64,000 nt of DNA from Metridium senile (lineage: Eukaryota; Cnidaria; Anthozoa; Actiniaria; Metridiidae), in NCBI GenBank assembly GCA_949775045.1, contig OX459109.1:2404608-2468607 (forward strand), in the 5' to 3' direction. This document shows positions 34,901 through 46,079 of the stretch, piece after piece. Every line of letters starts with the position of its first letter. The first letter of the stretch is position 1. The notes under the pieces were generated by a model. It was not told the DNA's origin, did no database searches, and was given only the letters and a program-made list of their open reading frames with translations. Both the position numbers and the translations under genes were made by a program.

Positions 34901-37900
34901 GGGAATTCATTGACAATGAACAATAAATTATATACAGATTGTTGATATCTTTTAGGAATGCTATTATTTCTTGAATACAATCAAATTCATTGTTTCTTTT
35001 CAGAAAACCTTATCAAATGTGGATTAAGTAAGAGTTAAATACCTCAATAAAGCTTATTGCCTCCATTCTTGGTATTTAACTCTTACTTAAATAACATTCA
35101 TTTAACAATTAATATTATTGGTTGATGCAAGGGAAAGATAAATTGTTCATCAGTTAAAGTTGTTTAAGAAGTTAAACCAACTTGGCTGATGAAATATTAT
35201 TATCACAAATAAATGTGTGCATACCAGTTTCTTCAGTTGTTGTGTATATTTCTTCACCATTTTCTTTCTGTCTTTGTCTGTCATAGTGTTTGGATCAGTG
35301 ACAGTCTTCTCTTTATACTTTTCCTTATCCTTTTGAGATAACTTTCTCCACTCTTCCGCAGCATAAGTATTCCTTTCAGGTAGGGAGAGTTCTTTGCAGT
35401 GATCTGCATACATAAAAGAAGTTGACAAGCCAGGTTTTAAATGGAATTTGTTTTCTTTATCATTCTCAAGGAAATGACCAGGTCATTACAAAATGACTGG
35501 CAGACTAATAATATAGTTTTCCTGCAGCTTAAGCTTTAGTAACATACACAACTAAGTTAGAGCGCAGCAGTGAATCTCCACCTTGTAACCAATCCCACAG
35601 AGCTTCATGTACTATATGGCTTTGTTTTGTTCTCAATAACAAACTCTTTCATACATATGTAGTCGAATTAACAAAAGCTTCAGTCAAGCTCCTGCAGTCC
35701 TTCAATAATCTTACAAAAAATAATGAGACAATTGTATACTTCACATGCCGATCACAAATTTGTTTCCATTTGATTTATTTATTAAATGATGTCATGACAA
35801 TTTTGATACTTGCATGATAATAATGGATTTGAGTGACAAATTTCAACCAATAAATTCCATGGTATAAATTACGTAAGTAATTAGCTAATCACGAAAAATC
35901 AATGAAAATTTCTTAATGAAACCTATCAATCTATATGGCTACAATATGATTATCCTGACGCAATATTTGTCAAGTTTTTTAGCACTTACAAGTAAATTTG
36001 GAGCATATGGTGATATCAATTATAACACAAATATCTTTTAAACCTTCTATTTTTCTATTTCATTCATTGGATTTGAAGTCAATGGTCAATTAATTGTCAA
36101 TATTTGATATTGTCAAGACAAATACATATATATATCCTTACCGCTCTGGGATAACTTTTTATAAAAGTTATTGTATGATGTTGGCCCTCTTATATAGGTC
36201 ATCTTTGCAGCTTTCGGTGCAACCTCAACCTCAATGTCCACTTCAGACTTTCTCTTTTTCTTCTCGCTGCTAATCCAATTCTGTAACATAGATCAACAAA
36301 ACATTTATAAGCTTAATTATAACTAATTCTATCATGACTATTAATTTTCATTATTTCCTTCTCATGGATGACAAAACAATATTAATAATATTATGAAATT
36401 ATGCGCTTAAGTATATTTGTTATGACATTCTATAGTTCTTAATGATCAATAAGATATTTTGTACACCTATAACATATTAGATAATTATATAGTTTGTTAT
36501 TGTTTATAATAGGAGATTTTATAGATTCATAACATAAGGAGTAGTTGTTGTCTTTATATATGTTCATTGTTTATTTGCAACAGGTCTGTTTCGTGTGGCC
36601 ATTAATTTATTGACCATACTCATCAGGAAAGTTTATCTTTTGGAAAGCTCATTTTAAGTTTAAATTGTAAAATATCGAAACAGAAAATGATTATCATATT
36701 TAGGTATCATTAGGTATTTGGCAATTACCTTTACATATTTCACTGGTAAACACAAATGAAAGTTCTATCTAATAACAATTAGAGCCTGCAAGGTTGAGTG
36801 GACTATTAGCTGATAGTTCACAAGGCCTTACCTTTAGTTACACCGAAAAGTAATATATAATAAAAAAAATAATAATGAATGAATGAATGAAAGACATTTT
36901 TCACTTTCCGGTACTTTAATACTCCTATGGTGCTTTTCTTTACCATGGTCAAGTAGCAAATCAGAATGCTGAATTTCATTTTGTATCATAGTCCATACTT
37001 TGGAGAATTATAAGTTAATATAAATCGTTAATATAGCTTCCTTTGAATAAAATAATGAATTATGTAAAAATGCCCCATGATCTAGATCTGTTTTAAAACT
37101 TTTTTTTGACGCAATTCTCGGGCAATTACAAATCTATGACTTTCATGATTCTCTTGGCCTATAAATAAATTATAAGCTTAACTATGATTAATACTTGAGT
37201 AAAACAACGACTAAATTACACGAGGCTGGCAAATTTTGGTTTTATGTAATTCACACGCGCAACCTCAAAATATATTTATACTAAGGCAAGTTTCGGAGGT
37301 CCCAAACTCAAACTCAAACGGTTCCTTAGGCCTCTTCTACACGAATCCGATCAGGCTGAAACCGCATAGAAATATTTGCGTCCACACGAATCCTGTTGAT
37401 CGTTTCCTATTCAAAAGTATGCGGTTTCGGTGCCCGGATTCACTGGATTCGTGTGAACGATATAGGCAGACAAAAGTATCCGGATCCGTGTAGCCGGGGT
37501 CTTAGACGGCAATGTATTAACGTACGTAGTCTTATTCTATAAACTAGACTCACTTAATTGAAGGACTTATAAACAAAGCCGCTACAGACTGTGACCTATT
37601 AAGGAGATTCCGTAGTTTTGCATTGCGCACGCTCTACTGCGCACAATTTTGACCAGCGAGAGCGCGCGCTACAGCTCGCGCACCTTGCGCGCGCTATGTC
37701 GGTATTACTAAAAGATCACAATTCGAACATTCAAAGTGCCATAGCACCAAAACGAATACGGTGACCTATCTTTTTTATTTTATTGAATTAAAGATATCCA
37801 CGTTTTCAAATACATATCTGAGTTTGAATAAAAATCTATGTCCAGATTTCGAGATATTTCAAGAATTGTGGTAATATTGTGCTACCCAGGTGTTCGCGAA

Positions 37901-38639
37901 CGATACGCTCGAGTAACTTCGAGTATTGCTTTATCGCTATTATCTTTTAACAGGTTCACTTTTCTATCCAAGTTTTGTGTGTGAATGAAGATTTGGGGTG
38001 CTAAGATGAAATAAAACCTGATATTTCAATCCTAATATCAAAAAAGAGTACCATTTAATCGCCTTTTATTCTCATTTTATACATCGAAATATTACTCGCG
38101 CGCGCCGTCGAAATGAGTAACTTTGACGTGATCTAGTGCCAAAACCAACACGGTGACCCCCCTATTTTATTTTATTTTTGAAATGCCCATGTCTTAAAGT
38201 ATAACTGTACAAAGTTTCAATAAAAAGTTATGTCAAAATCTATTACTACGGAATCTCCTTAAGACTACAAAGATACATAAAACAATGCACATTAAACCAA
38301 GACTTCTCGCTTTGTTTTGAAAGCTAGACGGCACGTGGTTGAATTTAGACAAACCAATATAGCATCGACTATTAAATACTCAATTATTAAATAAGCTAGC
38401 TAGCTTTTTGTGATATTTATCATTCAAGTACATTCTAGCTTGACTAATTTATATACTTAAATCATATAGGTGAAGTGTGCTCTTACCTTGACAGCGTCCT
38501 CTGAAAGACCAGTTTCACGCATGGCTTCCGAAATCTTTTCCTTTAATATAGTGCCTTTCCCTGTCATGCCTTCATCATACAACCTTTTTAATACACCTTT
38601 TTGTTCATCACTTTTGAGACTATACTTCTTGGTAGCCAT
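31972..38639 (-). CDS. KDZ transposon companion gene: homeodomain-like and HMG-box-like protein, 6 exons
   Basis: Exons on the minus strand: 38639-38487, 36280-36142, 35403-35225, 34037-33890, 33286-33230, 32750-31972. All introns are GT-AG, and the total of 1455 nt gives 484 residues without a stop. Residues 1-62 look like a homeodomain-type helix-turn-helix: YSLKSDEQKGVLKRLYDEGM, then GLSEDAVKNWISSEKKKRK resembling recognition helix 3. Residues 84-131 look like an HMG box, with SYNNFYKKL at the front and YAAEEWRKLSQKDKEKYKEK in the middle. A basic segment follows. The C-terminal 260 residues (starting EMIGRPSRVPYLKGGFEVKG) match no family I know. I infer a DNA-binding accessory factor for transposition or element regulation. 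The start codon has good context (GCCATGG-like) and lies just inside the right terminal repeat. Confidence 0.82.
33433..33760. mobile_element. MITE in companion-gene intron 4
   Basis: There are two nested inverted pairs. TTGAGGGCATTATGCTGTGA faces TCACAGCATTATGCCCGAGA, and ATTATTCAACAACAAAATTTTC faces GAAAATTTGTTGTTGAATTAT. The outer end matches the sequence that truncates FT-B at 5085-5148, so the family is present at least twice. Confidence 0.75.
34620..34860 (-). mobile_element. SINE-like repeat with tRNA-derived head (minus strand)
   Basis: On the minus strand the sequence holds a split Pol III promoter: an A-box-like TTAGTAGCATAATAGC and a B box GGTTCGAATCC, spaced as in a tRNA. The same head and flanks occur in plus orientation at about 54215-54455, including a shared CTTGATGACA stretch upstream and AGTAAATTATTTCTAAGTC downstream. 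It is not a functional tRNA, because the stems are poorly paired. Confidence 0.7.
35023..35093. repeat. short hairpin in companion-gene intron 3
   Basis: TAAGTAAGAGTTAAATACC and GGTATTTAACTCTTACTTA are inverted around a 30-bp loop. It may be a miniature element; no family is assigned. Confidence 0.6.
37327..37503. mobile_element. 177-bp MITE in companion-gene intron 1
   Basis: The ends GCCTCTTCTACACGAATCCG and CGGATCCGTGTAGCCGGGG are imperfect inverted repeats. TCCACACGAATCC-type motifs recur inside. It is non-coding. Confidence 0.65.
37603..38258. mobile_element. 656-bp TTAA-flanked MITE in companion-gene intron 1
   Basis: The TIRs GGAGATTCCGTAG and CTACGGAATCTCC are perfect, with TTAA on each side (37599-37602 and 38259-38262). 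This is the third TTAA-type element in the window. Its ends differ from those at 11882 and 31727, so at least three TTAA families are present. The interior is non-coding and has GCGC-rich patches. Confidence 0.85.
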
Positions 38640-38794
38640 CTGATTGACGCAGTAAGTTAAAATACGATTGAAGTTCGAAAATTGTTGAATGTTCAAACAC
38701 CTAAAATAATCCACAATGAAAAATACTGCCTATAGTGCAAGCTAGGAATGCTAGCTCGCTGTTAATTGGTTGCCGAGAACAATACAAAGAATGC

Positions 38795-38903
38795 CGAGAT
38801 ATCGCACCAACGAGAATGCAGAGAATGTATTCTGGAGTGGGCTGAGCCTGACGGGGTAAATTTACTTTTGTGGGCTGAGGCCATTTACCTCGAGTGGACC
38901 GGG
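38795..38903 (-). repeat. right terminal inverted repeat of the KDZ transposon
   Basis: Inverse of 19244-19352 at 107 of 109 positions by eye. The companion-gene start codon lies about 155 bp inside. Confidence 0.9.
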
Positions 38904-39891
38904 TACAGATCATTTGTACGTCTGTGTTCGTTTTATTGCTATTGTTCGCCGGAGTCTTGCCACGGCCTTCTGATTGATTTTAAAAGTCTTTGATTGGACG
39001 TAATTTGACAACTTGACGATATTATGTTCCAACATGATAGCTATAATTGAGTGTAAATCAAATCAACCTAGAAGTGAAATTCATAGCTCTTTGGGCCAGA
39101 GCCGGGCTCAGATAATTGTAGTAAATGCCATGATAGACCACTGTATTCTACTTTAGAACTTCTGTTCATGCATCCAAAGACTCGGTAGTGGTTGACCATA
39201 GTTGGGAATGCAGAAATAACTTTCTATATCGAATATATCTATCAAAATGATGCGATGATGTGTTGATTTGCAGTAAACTCTTTGCTAGCGAAGCAAATCT
39301 TGGCCCGAGAGCCTCGTTTTCATGTTACGCTCATGGCGATACCGCTGGATTGTCGGAGCGGCGTGTACATCTACGATAAGAGCTATTGAATTCTAGTTGC
39401 ATCACAAACCGTCAAATTTACAAACGCTAAAGCAAGTAGAAAATATTTGATAACCTCTGGTACCCAGTGTATTCAATTCGAGACCCGTTTGCAATTTAAA
39501 AAACTAGTCTCAAACCTCTCAAACTAGCTCACAAACTATAGCCTATAATACTAATAACAACGTCAGATGTATTTCAAGATACGAGCTGGATCTTGCTTTA
39601 AGATATGAAATCCTACTAATTATAGCTGTTTTGTATGCATGGTTTGAAAGAGTTATGACACTAATAATCAAAAAATTTCAGGCAAGCCATAATCGATTTG
39701 AATATAAGACTGATACGTGGATGAAGCAATTTAATAAATTAAAAATAGTAATTTTGAACAATCGCATTTTTTCTACATAAAAAACCGTTGTTAAATTTTA
39801 ATTCCTTTAATTTTATCAACGTGTGAAAATTATTATCACATTTTTAAGAAAACATGATCATACGTACGTGGCTAACATGTCTGCAAGATTT
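38904..39891. other. spacer between the KDZ transposon and FT-D
   Basis: No gene or inverted-repeat element is seen. It would contain the FT-D 3' untranslated region and polyadenylation site, which cannot be placed by eye. Confidence 0.4.
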
Positions 39892-42800
39892 CTAGTTGCG
39901 GAGAAGACCTATAAATGTCTTATTAAATACATAGTCATAATCATTCTTAATCTTTGTATCTAAATCATCACACTCCTCTCCATACAGCCATTTACTGGCA
40001 GGAAACTGCCCTAGACCTATAGCTACATTACTGAACGTACTATCACGTGTTCCAATAAGAAAATCACACTCGCTAAGAAGAAAAATATCAACGAGAAGAT
40101 CGGTCAGCGTCGATTTACTCGGCGCATGCTCCAGGTGCAAAGGAATTGCATCATGGGTAATAACTTTCATTGGATGTTTTTCGATCCAATTTGATTTAAT
40201 TTTGGCGTCATCAGCAGCAAGAAACCATGTTATTGCGTCATTAGTGTTAAGGCTTGCTTTAAAGATATTTTCAATGCGTTTACTGCATTTACGGACCGTT
40301 TTCATACTGTGTGTCATTTTAATGTCGGAGAAACTCGGATTCCAGTGTTTATCACTCGTTCGAATATGTATTCCAATTAACGGATGACGATTATCAAATT
40401 TTAACCGAGATTTTGCAGCTCTGTAGTGTTGCTCCAAATGTGGCGACTTCTGAAACATGAACTCAAAAGCACAGCCAATCAAAGTGAAAGATTCAGTCAC
40501 CACAGGAAGGCCAATGCTTTGCCACCGTTTCTTGAGGTAAGAGTTTCTCTTAAGCTGTTCAGCGGCGTACCAGATTGACCCTATCGACTCTACTTGATGG
40601 CTTAACAAAACATCGAAGTTGGCGTCTTCGGATACCCATTTCCAAAAGTTTTCCTCTGGCTCAGTGCGAACGCTATCGTATGGGCCCTGACCTCCAAACC
40701 CCCAATAACTCTTATAGTTTGTACTTTTCGTATAGCTGTCTTTGAAAGTCCAGTCTATCTTATTTGGGGATAAAAAGTCCTCGAGTTTTTCGGGGCCACC
40801 CCAATGAATCACAAACACTCGTTTTGTTAGAATGGCCAAATAAAACGCAGAGATAATACCAAACAATCGATTGCCGAATCCTCCACAGGCACCTCCATGA
40901 CCCCAGCACCAGTAAATAAGAAAACGTGTTGATTTCTTCTGGTTTTTAAGAGAGTTGTCATGGAAACTTTTGTATTTCTCTATCCATGAGCCTTTGCAAA
41001 TGTCATGTGCATCTTTCTGCGCATGCTCTGTTGCGGATGTTGGGGCTCTTTTATGAGTATCTTTTTGCGCATGCTTGGTTTTGAACGATGGAGATCTTTT
41101 ATGACCATAAATATATTTTAGCGCATGCTCTGTTGCGGATGTTGGAGATCTTTCATGAGTATCTTTCTGCGCATGCTCTGTTGCGGATGTTAGCGCTCTT
41201 TCATGAGTATCTTCCTGCGCATGCTCTTCTGTGAATAATGAAGCTCTGCTCAGGAGTGTAGCTGGTAGTTGTTTTCGAGCTGTAGAAGAGAAATATGAGA
41301 TGACATCAAATTTAAACTTTGCATCGGTAAACATTGCCTCCTATGCAGCCGCTCCTTGACACAAAGGAGCGGCTGCATAGGAGGCTACGGTAAACATGAC
41401 GTAACAAGATGCTAGATCCTCATCACACAGGTCACACAGGAAGAGCCATGATAGATTGCATGTGATATAGTTCTTTTTATTTTATTTCATAGACATGATA
41501 GACATATAGAGGTCCTCTCTATAATAATGTCTATCATGTCTTTCATGTAAAAACGGTTTTTACTGGAAATATACTCTATTCTAGAAGAAAAAAAAAGATT
41601 TTGTCTACGCATGCGTGTGTTAAGGACCTCAAAACCTTTTGAACGTCGAATTGAACCAATTTATGCTGGCATGTAACATTTGGTTTGCAATCTCAGCCTT
41701 AAAATTATGTTCATGAACCGATTTAAGGTAGTTCAGGACTCATGGATTCCTTAACTTCGATAGAATGTTTTTTAAAATATTTCATAGATAAAGCTAGAAC
41801 ATTCTCGTACCCAGACTAACTCGGTCGTTTATCTCTCCCATCATGACGTAATGACGGGAGAGATGAACGACCGAGTTAGTCTGGGTACGAGAATGAAGCT
41901 AGAATGACATTACAACTCAAAACTGAAATAGAAAAGGGGTGTCACCGTGCTCGCTTTAGAACAGTGAGGGGTGGTGTTAGGCACTATATATTCTTCCTAA
42001 TCTGGGTCAACAATAAGCTCTAAGGTTACTGCATGAATCTTGAAAAATATGGATATCGTTTTCGAGCGCATTCCTTAGTAATTCACCGTGAGTAATTTTG
42101 ACTTTTGTAGGCTCGTGGCCACAAAAAATGACTCTAGCAATACGTTGAAATGATCATTAAATAGCCAAATGTTTGGCTTTCCAAAAGCTAGAAGAGATGA
42201 TAACAATAGTAAAAGGCATATTTTCTTAGAATCCGTCGTAAGATCGATTTTTTTGTATAACAATATTTATACAGAAGTGTCTTGTTCACTCAAAGCTGGT
42301 TTGAATGGGGCTCTTTTAAAATAAATTTACAGACAGAATATATAGTACAGAGTACATAGTTACTAAATACACAGAGTACAGAGTACATAGTTACTAAATA
42401 CACAGAGTACAGAGTACAGAGTACAGAGTTACTAAATATAGTACAAAGTACATTTAGGTTAAGATATTGCTGGTTATTGTAGTAATTTTATTTCCACAAA
42501 TTTAAGGTAACTGTCAACCTTCGCGATCACCATGCCCTCGTTTGAAAATTGTTTTTCGAGGCTATACAAGACTATACAATTTAATATGAAAACTAGCGAA
42601 AAGAAATTACAACATTTCGTTGTCATCGCGACAACATTATCAAGTAAATGATGGTGCAAGGAGAGAAATAATTTATAGTGTTGGACAATGGAAAAAAATA
42701 ATGTACAATAAGTTAAATAAACAGTTTCGCTTGAATTGAGTCCGACTGGACATTCAAGCGTGGCTTAAATTTACAAATTAATAACATTTCGTAAATCAGT

Positions 42801-44205
42801 CTGTCTATTTAACTGAACAGTTACCTCATGTCATTTCCTAAACATGTCATTTTTCAGTACTGAAGCAATTAACTTTACGAATCTATGGTTATTACGGTTG
42901 TTAATTACGAAAAATTGACAAAATATAGATCAATATCATGTTTGAGTTATTTCACCTGGAAAACGGCCTTTCCATGACAACGTCTTTTATTCTTGACAAC
43001 ATTATTACTAGTATTCAGAACAGTTCTATTTTATGACCTGCATGGAAAACAATTCTCGTTGTGAGAGATCCATAGTTTTTACTTTAAAATGTTTAAGAAT
43101 ATATTTGCTGCTTGAAATTTAATTTGCTCGACATATGTTAAATGTTGCTCAAATTAATGTTGCCAGAAGTGCGAAAAAAAAAATGCTCAAGGGTGCTCAA
43201 AATGAAAAATAGTGTTCAAATTAAAACTCAAAAAAGTGCTTAAAAGTTGCTAGGCGCAATCGGGAAGTGCTTACTACAGAGTTCAGACAAATTCGTCATT
43301 TAACTGACATTTTTACTTTTTCTAAATCGATTTTGTTTAAGTTGTAAAAAAAATTGCAAATGTATTTTATCTTCGTTGTCTGTCCTCGTATTGACATTGG
43401 GCGTAAAAATACGGATTGTAATTATTTTAATTTTAATGCTGGATCACTTAATTGTGCACTTGAGTTCTTACTCTATAAAAAAATTGTAAATGAAATTGAT
43501 AACTTTAAATAGAAAGAAAGAAAGAAAAAAAAGAACCCAGGAGAGCGGCAGTTCAAGCTGGAATATCAATATAATCAATCTATTTCATTCAACATCTTCA
43601 GCGAACATGTTTGCTGTTATATATCATTGTGGTTGGCATCCATCCGTATAGAATACTATGTTTCATTTTGAAGCCATCAAGTTCTTCGTCTGGTTTTATA
43701 ATCTCTGCGTTCCCACCGAGGAAGAGGACTGACTTGAAAGAGCCGGTTCTCGCAAACTTTTAGAAGCCTCCTTGAGCTTCAATAACTAATAAAGGATATA
43801 ATTCAGAATTTTACATTGGTAACACTTTATAGGAAAATTAATCATTTGAATTGGAACCCAGAAAATCGATCTAGAACATAATTACATAACGTAGATGAGG
43901 AAAAACGTTTTCATAAAGCCTTTAATTTGTGGAGATAAAGAGGGTTAGCGGAAAGGACAAATCAATAAATGCCTCGCCCCTTTAAAGCTCGCATGTGCCA
44001 GCAAAAATAATGATATAAGCTGAATTGAAGGACAAAATACAAAACACAATGGCTGTATTCGCGTTTTGAAATAATACCGATAAAAAGACAACATTTTGCC
44101 GTGTATTAACTTACCGTTGAATGCTCGAAGCAAGGAGAAGGTAATCCAAGTCAAACTGAAAACTAGAAGAACGCCAAAGACAAAACGAAATCTTTTAATC
44201 CCCAT
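39892..44205 (-). CDS. FT-D: complete fucosyltransferase-like type II membrane protein, 2 exons
   Basis: Exon 1 (44205-44115) ends at donor GTAAGT in phase 1, and exon 2 (41279-39892) starts after CTTCTACAG. Together they give 492 residues. Residues 5-27 are a signal anchor after a basic N-terminus (MGIKRFRF). Residues 49-122 are a stem of about five tandem repeats (EHAQKDTHER type, one variant reading ALKYIYGHKR). The catalytic domain starts near 148, with ACGGFGNRLFGI near 163, IGIHIRTSDKHW with His335, WFLAADD, and CDFLIGTRDSTFSN near 442. This motif order fits GT-B fucosyltransferases (GT11/GT23/GT37-like), and the HIRxxD-type arginine is the expected GDP-fucose contact. The protein should sit in the Golgi and modify secreted glycans; the acceptor is unknown. 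It is the only complete member of the cluster in the window. Two small hairpin elements lie in its 2.8-kb intron. Confidence 0.85.
41000..41240 (-). repeat. stem tandem repeat of FT-D, about five units
   Basis: Units of about 48-54 bp contain TGCGCATGCTCTGTTGCGGA, and all stay in frame. Unit length in multiples of three lets copy number vary without breaking the protein. Confidence 0.85.
41335..41387. mobile_element. 53-bp hairpin insertion in FT-D intron 1
   Basis: GCCTCCTATGCAGCCGCTCC and its exact inverse are separated by about 10 bp. CGGTAAACAT flanks both sides as a direct repeat (41325-41334 and 41388-41397), which marks a target duplication. It lies about 55 bp from the exon 2 acceptor. 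Confidence 0.85.
41800..41895. mobile_element. 96-bp hairpin insertion in FT-D intron 1
   Basis: CATTCTCGTACCCAGACTAA and its inverse form nearly perfect arms of about 40 bp. AAGCTAGAA is a direct flanking repeat (41791-41799 and 41896-41904). Confidence 0.85.
41905..44114. other. rest of FT-D intron 1
   Basis: No other exon is recognised. A minisatellite lies at 42340-42445 and a short (GAAA)n at about 43512-43532. Intron sequence next to exon 1 resembles that of FT-A. Confidence 0.45.
42340..42445. repeat. minisatellite in FT-D intron
   Basis: Repeated ACAGAGTACATAGTTACTAA blocks, with ACAGAGT as the core. Confidence 0.8.
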
Positions 44206-44270
44206 GTCGTAATAATGATGCTGTAATTGCGATATATAGAATGCGAGTATAAAAGATGTAAATAGTCTAG
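44206..44270 (-). promoter_or_regulatory. conserved 5' flank of FT-D
   Basis: About 60 bp upstream of the start resemble the corresponding FT-A flank at 1245-1310 (for example TAATAATGAT on the plus strand, followed by ATATAGAA.GCGA). Conservation between paralogues suggests 5' untranslated or promoter sequence. No TATA box is defined. Confidence 0.4.
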
Positions 44271-44558
44271 TTGAAATGTTAAGACAGATATTAAAACTTT
44301 CCGCGTTCTTGTAAGTGCCTACCGATCATGCATTTACGCTCTGATGGGTCATGATCATAAGTATCTGAATATTTTTTCAAATATTAATTGAGCAAAATAG
44401 ACAATCGTAAACCCACGTGACAAATGTACAGCTTTTTCAAAAATCATTGTGGAATACTGAATAGTGCAATTCAAGACCAAGGGGCATTGTGGTTCTCATT
44501 ACTATTATTTTAAACAAAATATAAATATACACTCAGCGATATTTACTCCTTATACCCC

Positions 44559-44801
44559 TATTTCAAAAAAACGTTGTCAGGAGGAGATCTGCAATCTGCA
44601 ATCTGAGACCGAAATGAATTGGCCCTGTTTTTTTTTTTTGCGCTTAGCACCTTCAGATTTATATTCACCATCGCCATATACGAGGCCAGAAAGTGCACGC
44701 AAACTAATTTTTAATGAGAAAAAACTGCCGTACCCCAGAATTCATTTTGGTCTCAGATTGCAGATTGCAGATCTCCTTCTGACAACGTTTTTTGAAATAG
44801 G
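44559..44801. mobile_element. 243-bp foldback MITE
   Basis: Arms of about 62 bp: TATTTCAAAAAAACGTTGTC with GATCTGCAATCTGCAATCTG faces the inverse near 44750-44801. Confidence 0.8.
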
Positions 44802-44879
44802 TGTATATATAGCTAACTTGTATATTGTTTTGAATGGAATGCACTAATAATAGAATAACTATTTATTAGTTGTTTCACT

Positions 44880-45135
44880 TGTTAATAATATAATATAATA
44901 ATAATTTATTTCTTCAGCGCATTCCATACTATCTCAATGCTCTTACAAATATCAATAACAGAATATATACATATAAAGAAAATGGATTTTCAAGACATTG
45001 TTCATAAACTTTGTTCAAATAAATAGGTTTTCAGCATCTTCTTGAAAACGTCGACAGATTTTGCTTTTCTTGTCTCAAGTGGGAGTTTGTTCCATAGTCT
45101 AGGAGCACATACACTGAAAGCTCTCCCACATATTA
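44880..45135 (-). mobile_element. LINE 3' fragment
   Basis: On the minus strand the sequence encodes CAPRLWNKLPLETRKAKSVD followed by VFKKMLKTYLFEQSL and a stop. This is the usual C-terminal end of CR1/RTE-like reverse transcriptases. About 120 bp of AT-rich 3' sequence follows. Confidence 0.8.
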
Positions 45136-45408
45136 AAACATATTGCATGAGCTAAATAAAATGCATTTTGGTCTTGCAATGCACTATTCAGTATTCAGAA
45201 TTCTACATTTTTTGTAGATAGCTGTATATATATATTATTATTTATTTAACCTCACAAATAGTCTTACAATCAAATCTCCGTATTGTAGTCACGTGGCGAT
45301 CTATTATTTTGCGATATTGGACAGCAGCCTATTAAGTACAACCTTTGAATTGCTGTGTCGATATATTTTGAAAATGATTTTTTGCTCGATATGATATATG
45401 ATGGCAGA

Positions 45409-45606
45409 TTTACAGTGCGAATAGAAAAACCGTGTGCCGTGTTCGTTGAACAACTCACAAACAACTCTAACTACAAAACGTTTATCATACTACCCATCAT
45501 TCAAACTTCTTGCGGTGATATAGTTGTTTCTGAGTTGTTCAACGAACAATATACGATTTCTAAAATATTTCTAGGTGCCCACGGTTTTTTGATTCGCACT
45601 GTAAGA
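45409..45606. mobile_element. MITE with TTACAGTGCGAAT ends
   Basis: The ends TTACAGTGCGAATAGAAAAA and TTTTTTGATTCGCACTGTAA are inverted. Inner arms pair as TTCGTTGAACAACTCA and TGAGTTGTTCAACGAA. The open frame that covers it is not conserved coding sequence. Confidence 0.8.
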
Positions 45607-46079
45607 CTGGATTTCATTTACTGGCAGAGACGGGCTTACGACCGACATATGGGTAGGATTCGGAACTAGCTAGGTGCCATGCACATTGAGTAGGGTTATT
45701 TTTGGTAAATGGAATCGAAGCAGGGTTTTTGTGGCTACTGCCATATATGACTACTAGTCACTATGCTATCGGGTTGAGTGAGTGAGTGAGTGTAATAACA
45801 ATAGAAACACAGGAAGCCCAACGCAATCAAGGCAACCCACAGGAAGCCCAGACAACACTAATGCTATTCGCCATCTTTGCAATTTGATGTGAAGGTTTGG
45901 ATTTCTCATGCTTCTAAATAGCTGCTGTCCAGTTTTCGTAAATGTCTCTTTTCTAGACCTTAGTTGTCACTATTTACAGTGAATCTTTACAGTAGCCACA
46001 TACGATGCAAAGCTGCCATGTGATTTGCTATGACGTCATCCCTGAGTCTGTACTTTTAACAGAGCTCTTAACCAATCAA
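45607..46079. other. intergenic; short repeats only
   Basis: The stretch includes a (GAGT)n run at about 45775-45792 and a doubled ACAGGAAGCCCA motif near 45810 and 45839. No gene is seen. Confidence 0.4.

Larger units (their letters stand above)
19244..38903. mobile_element. giant (about 19.7 kb) KDZ-class DNA transposon with two intact genes
   Basis: Inverted repeats of 109 bp bound the block at 19244-19352 and 38795-38903. They differ at two positions by eye and extend less perfectly inward. The transposase gene starts about 100 bp inside the left end and the companion gene about 155 bp inside the right end. The genes converge, so each terminal repeat probably carries a promoter. The transposase identifies the class (Kyakuja-Dileera-Zisupton). 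The flanks AGAAATCA (19236-19243) and ACAGATCA (38905-38912) could be a mutated 8-bp target duplication, but this is weak. Nested elements lie at 20801, 22621, 26760, 27905, 31727, 33433 and 37603, and a SINE-like repeat at 34620. Confidence 0.85.

Noticed and set aside
44464..44847. 127-residue plus-strand frame
   Set aside because: It runs through both arms of the foldback MITE at 44559-44801.
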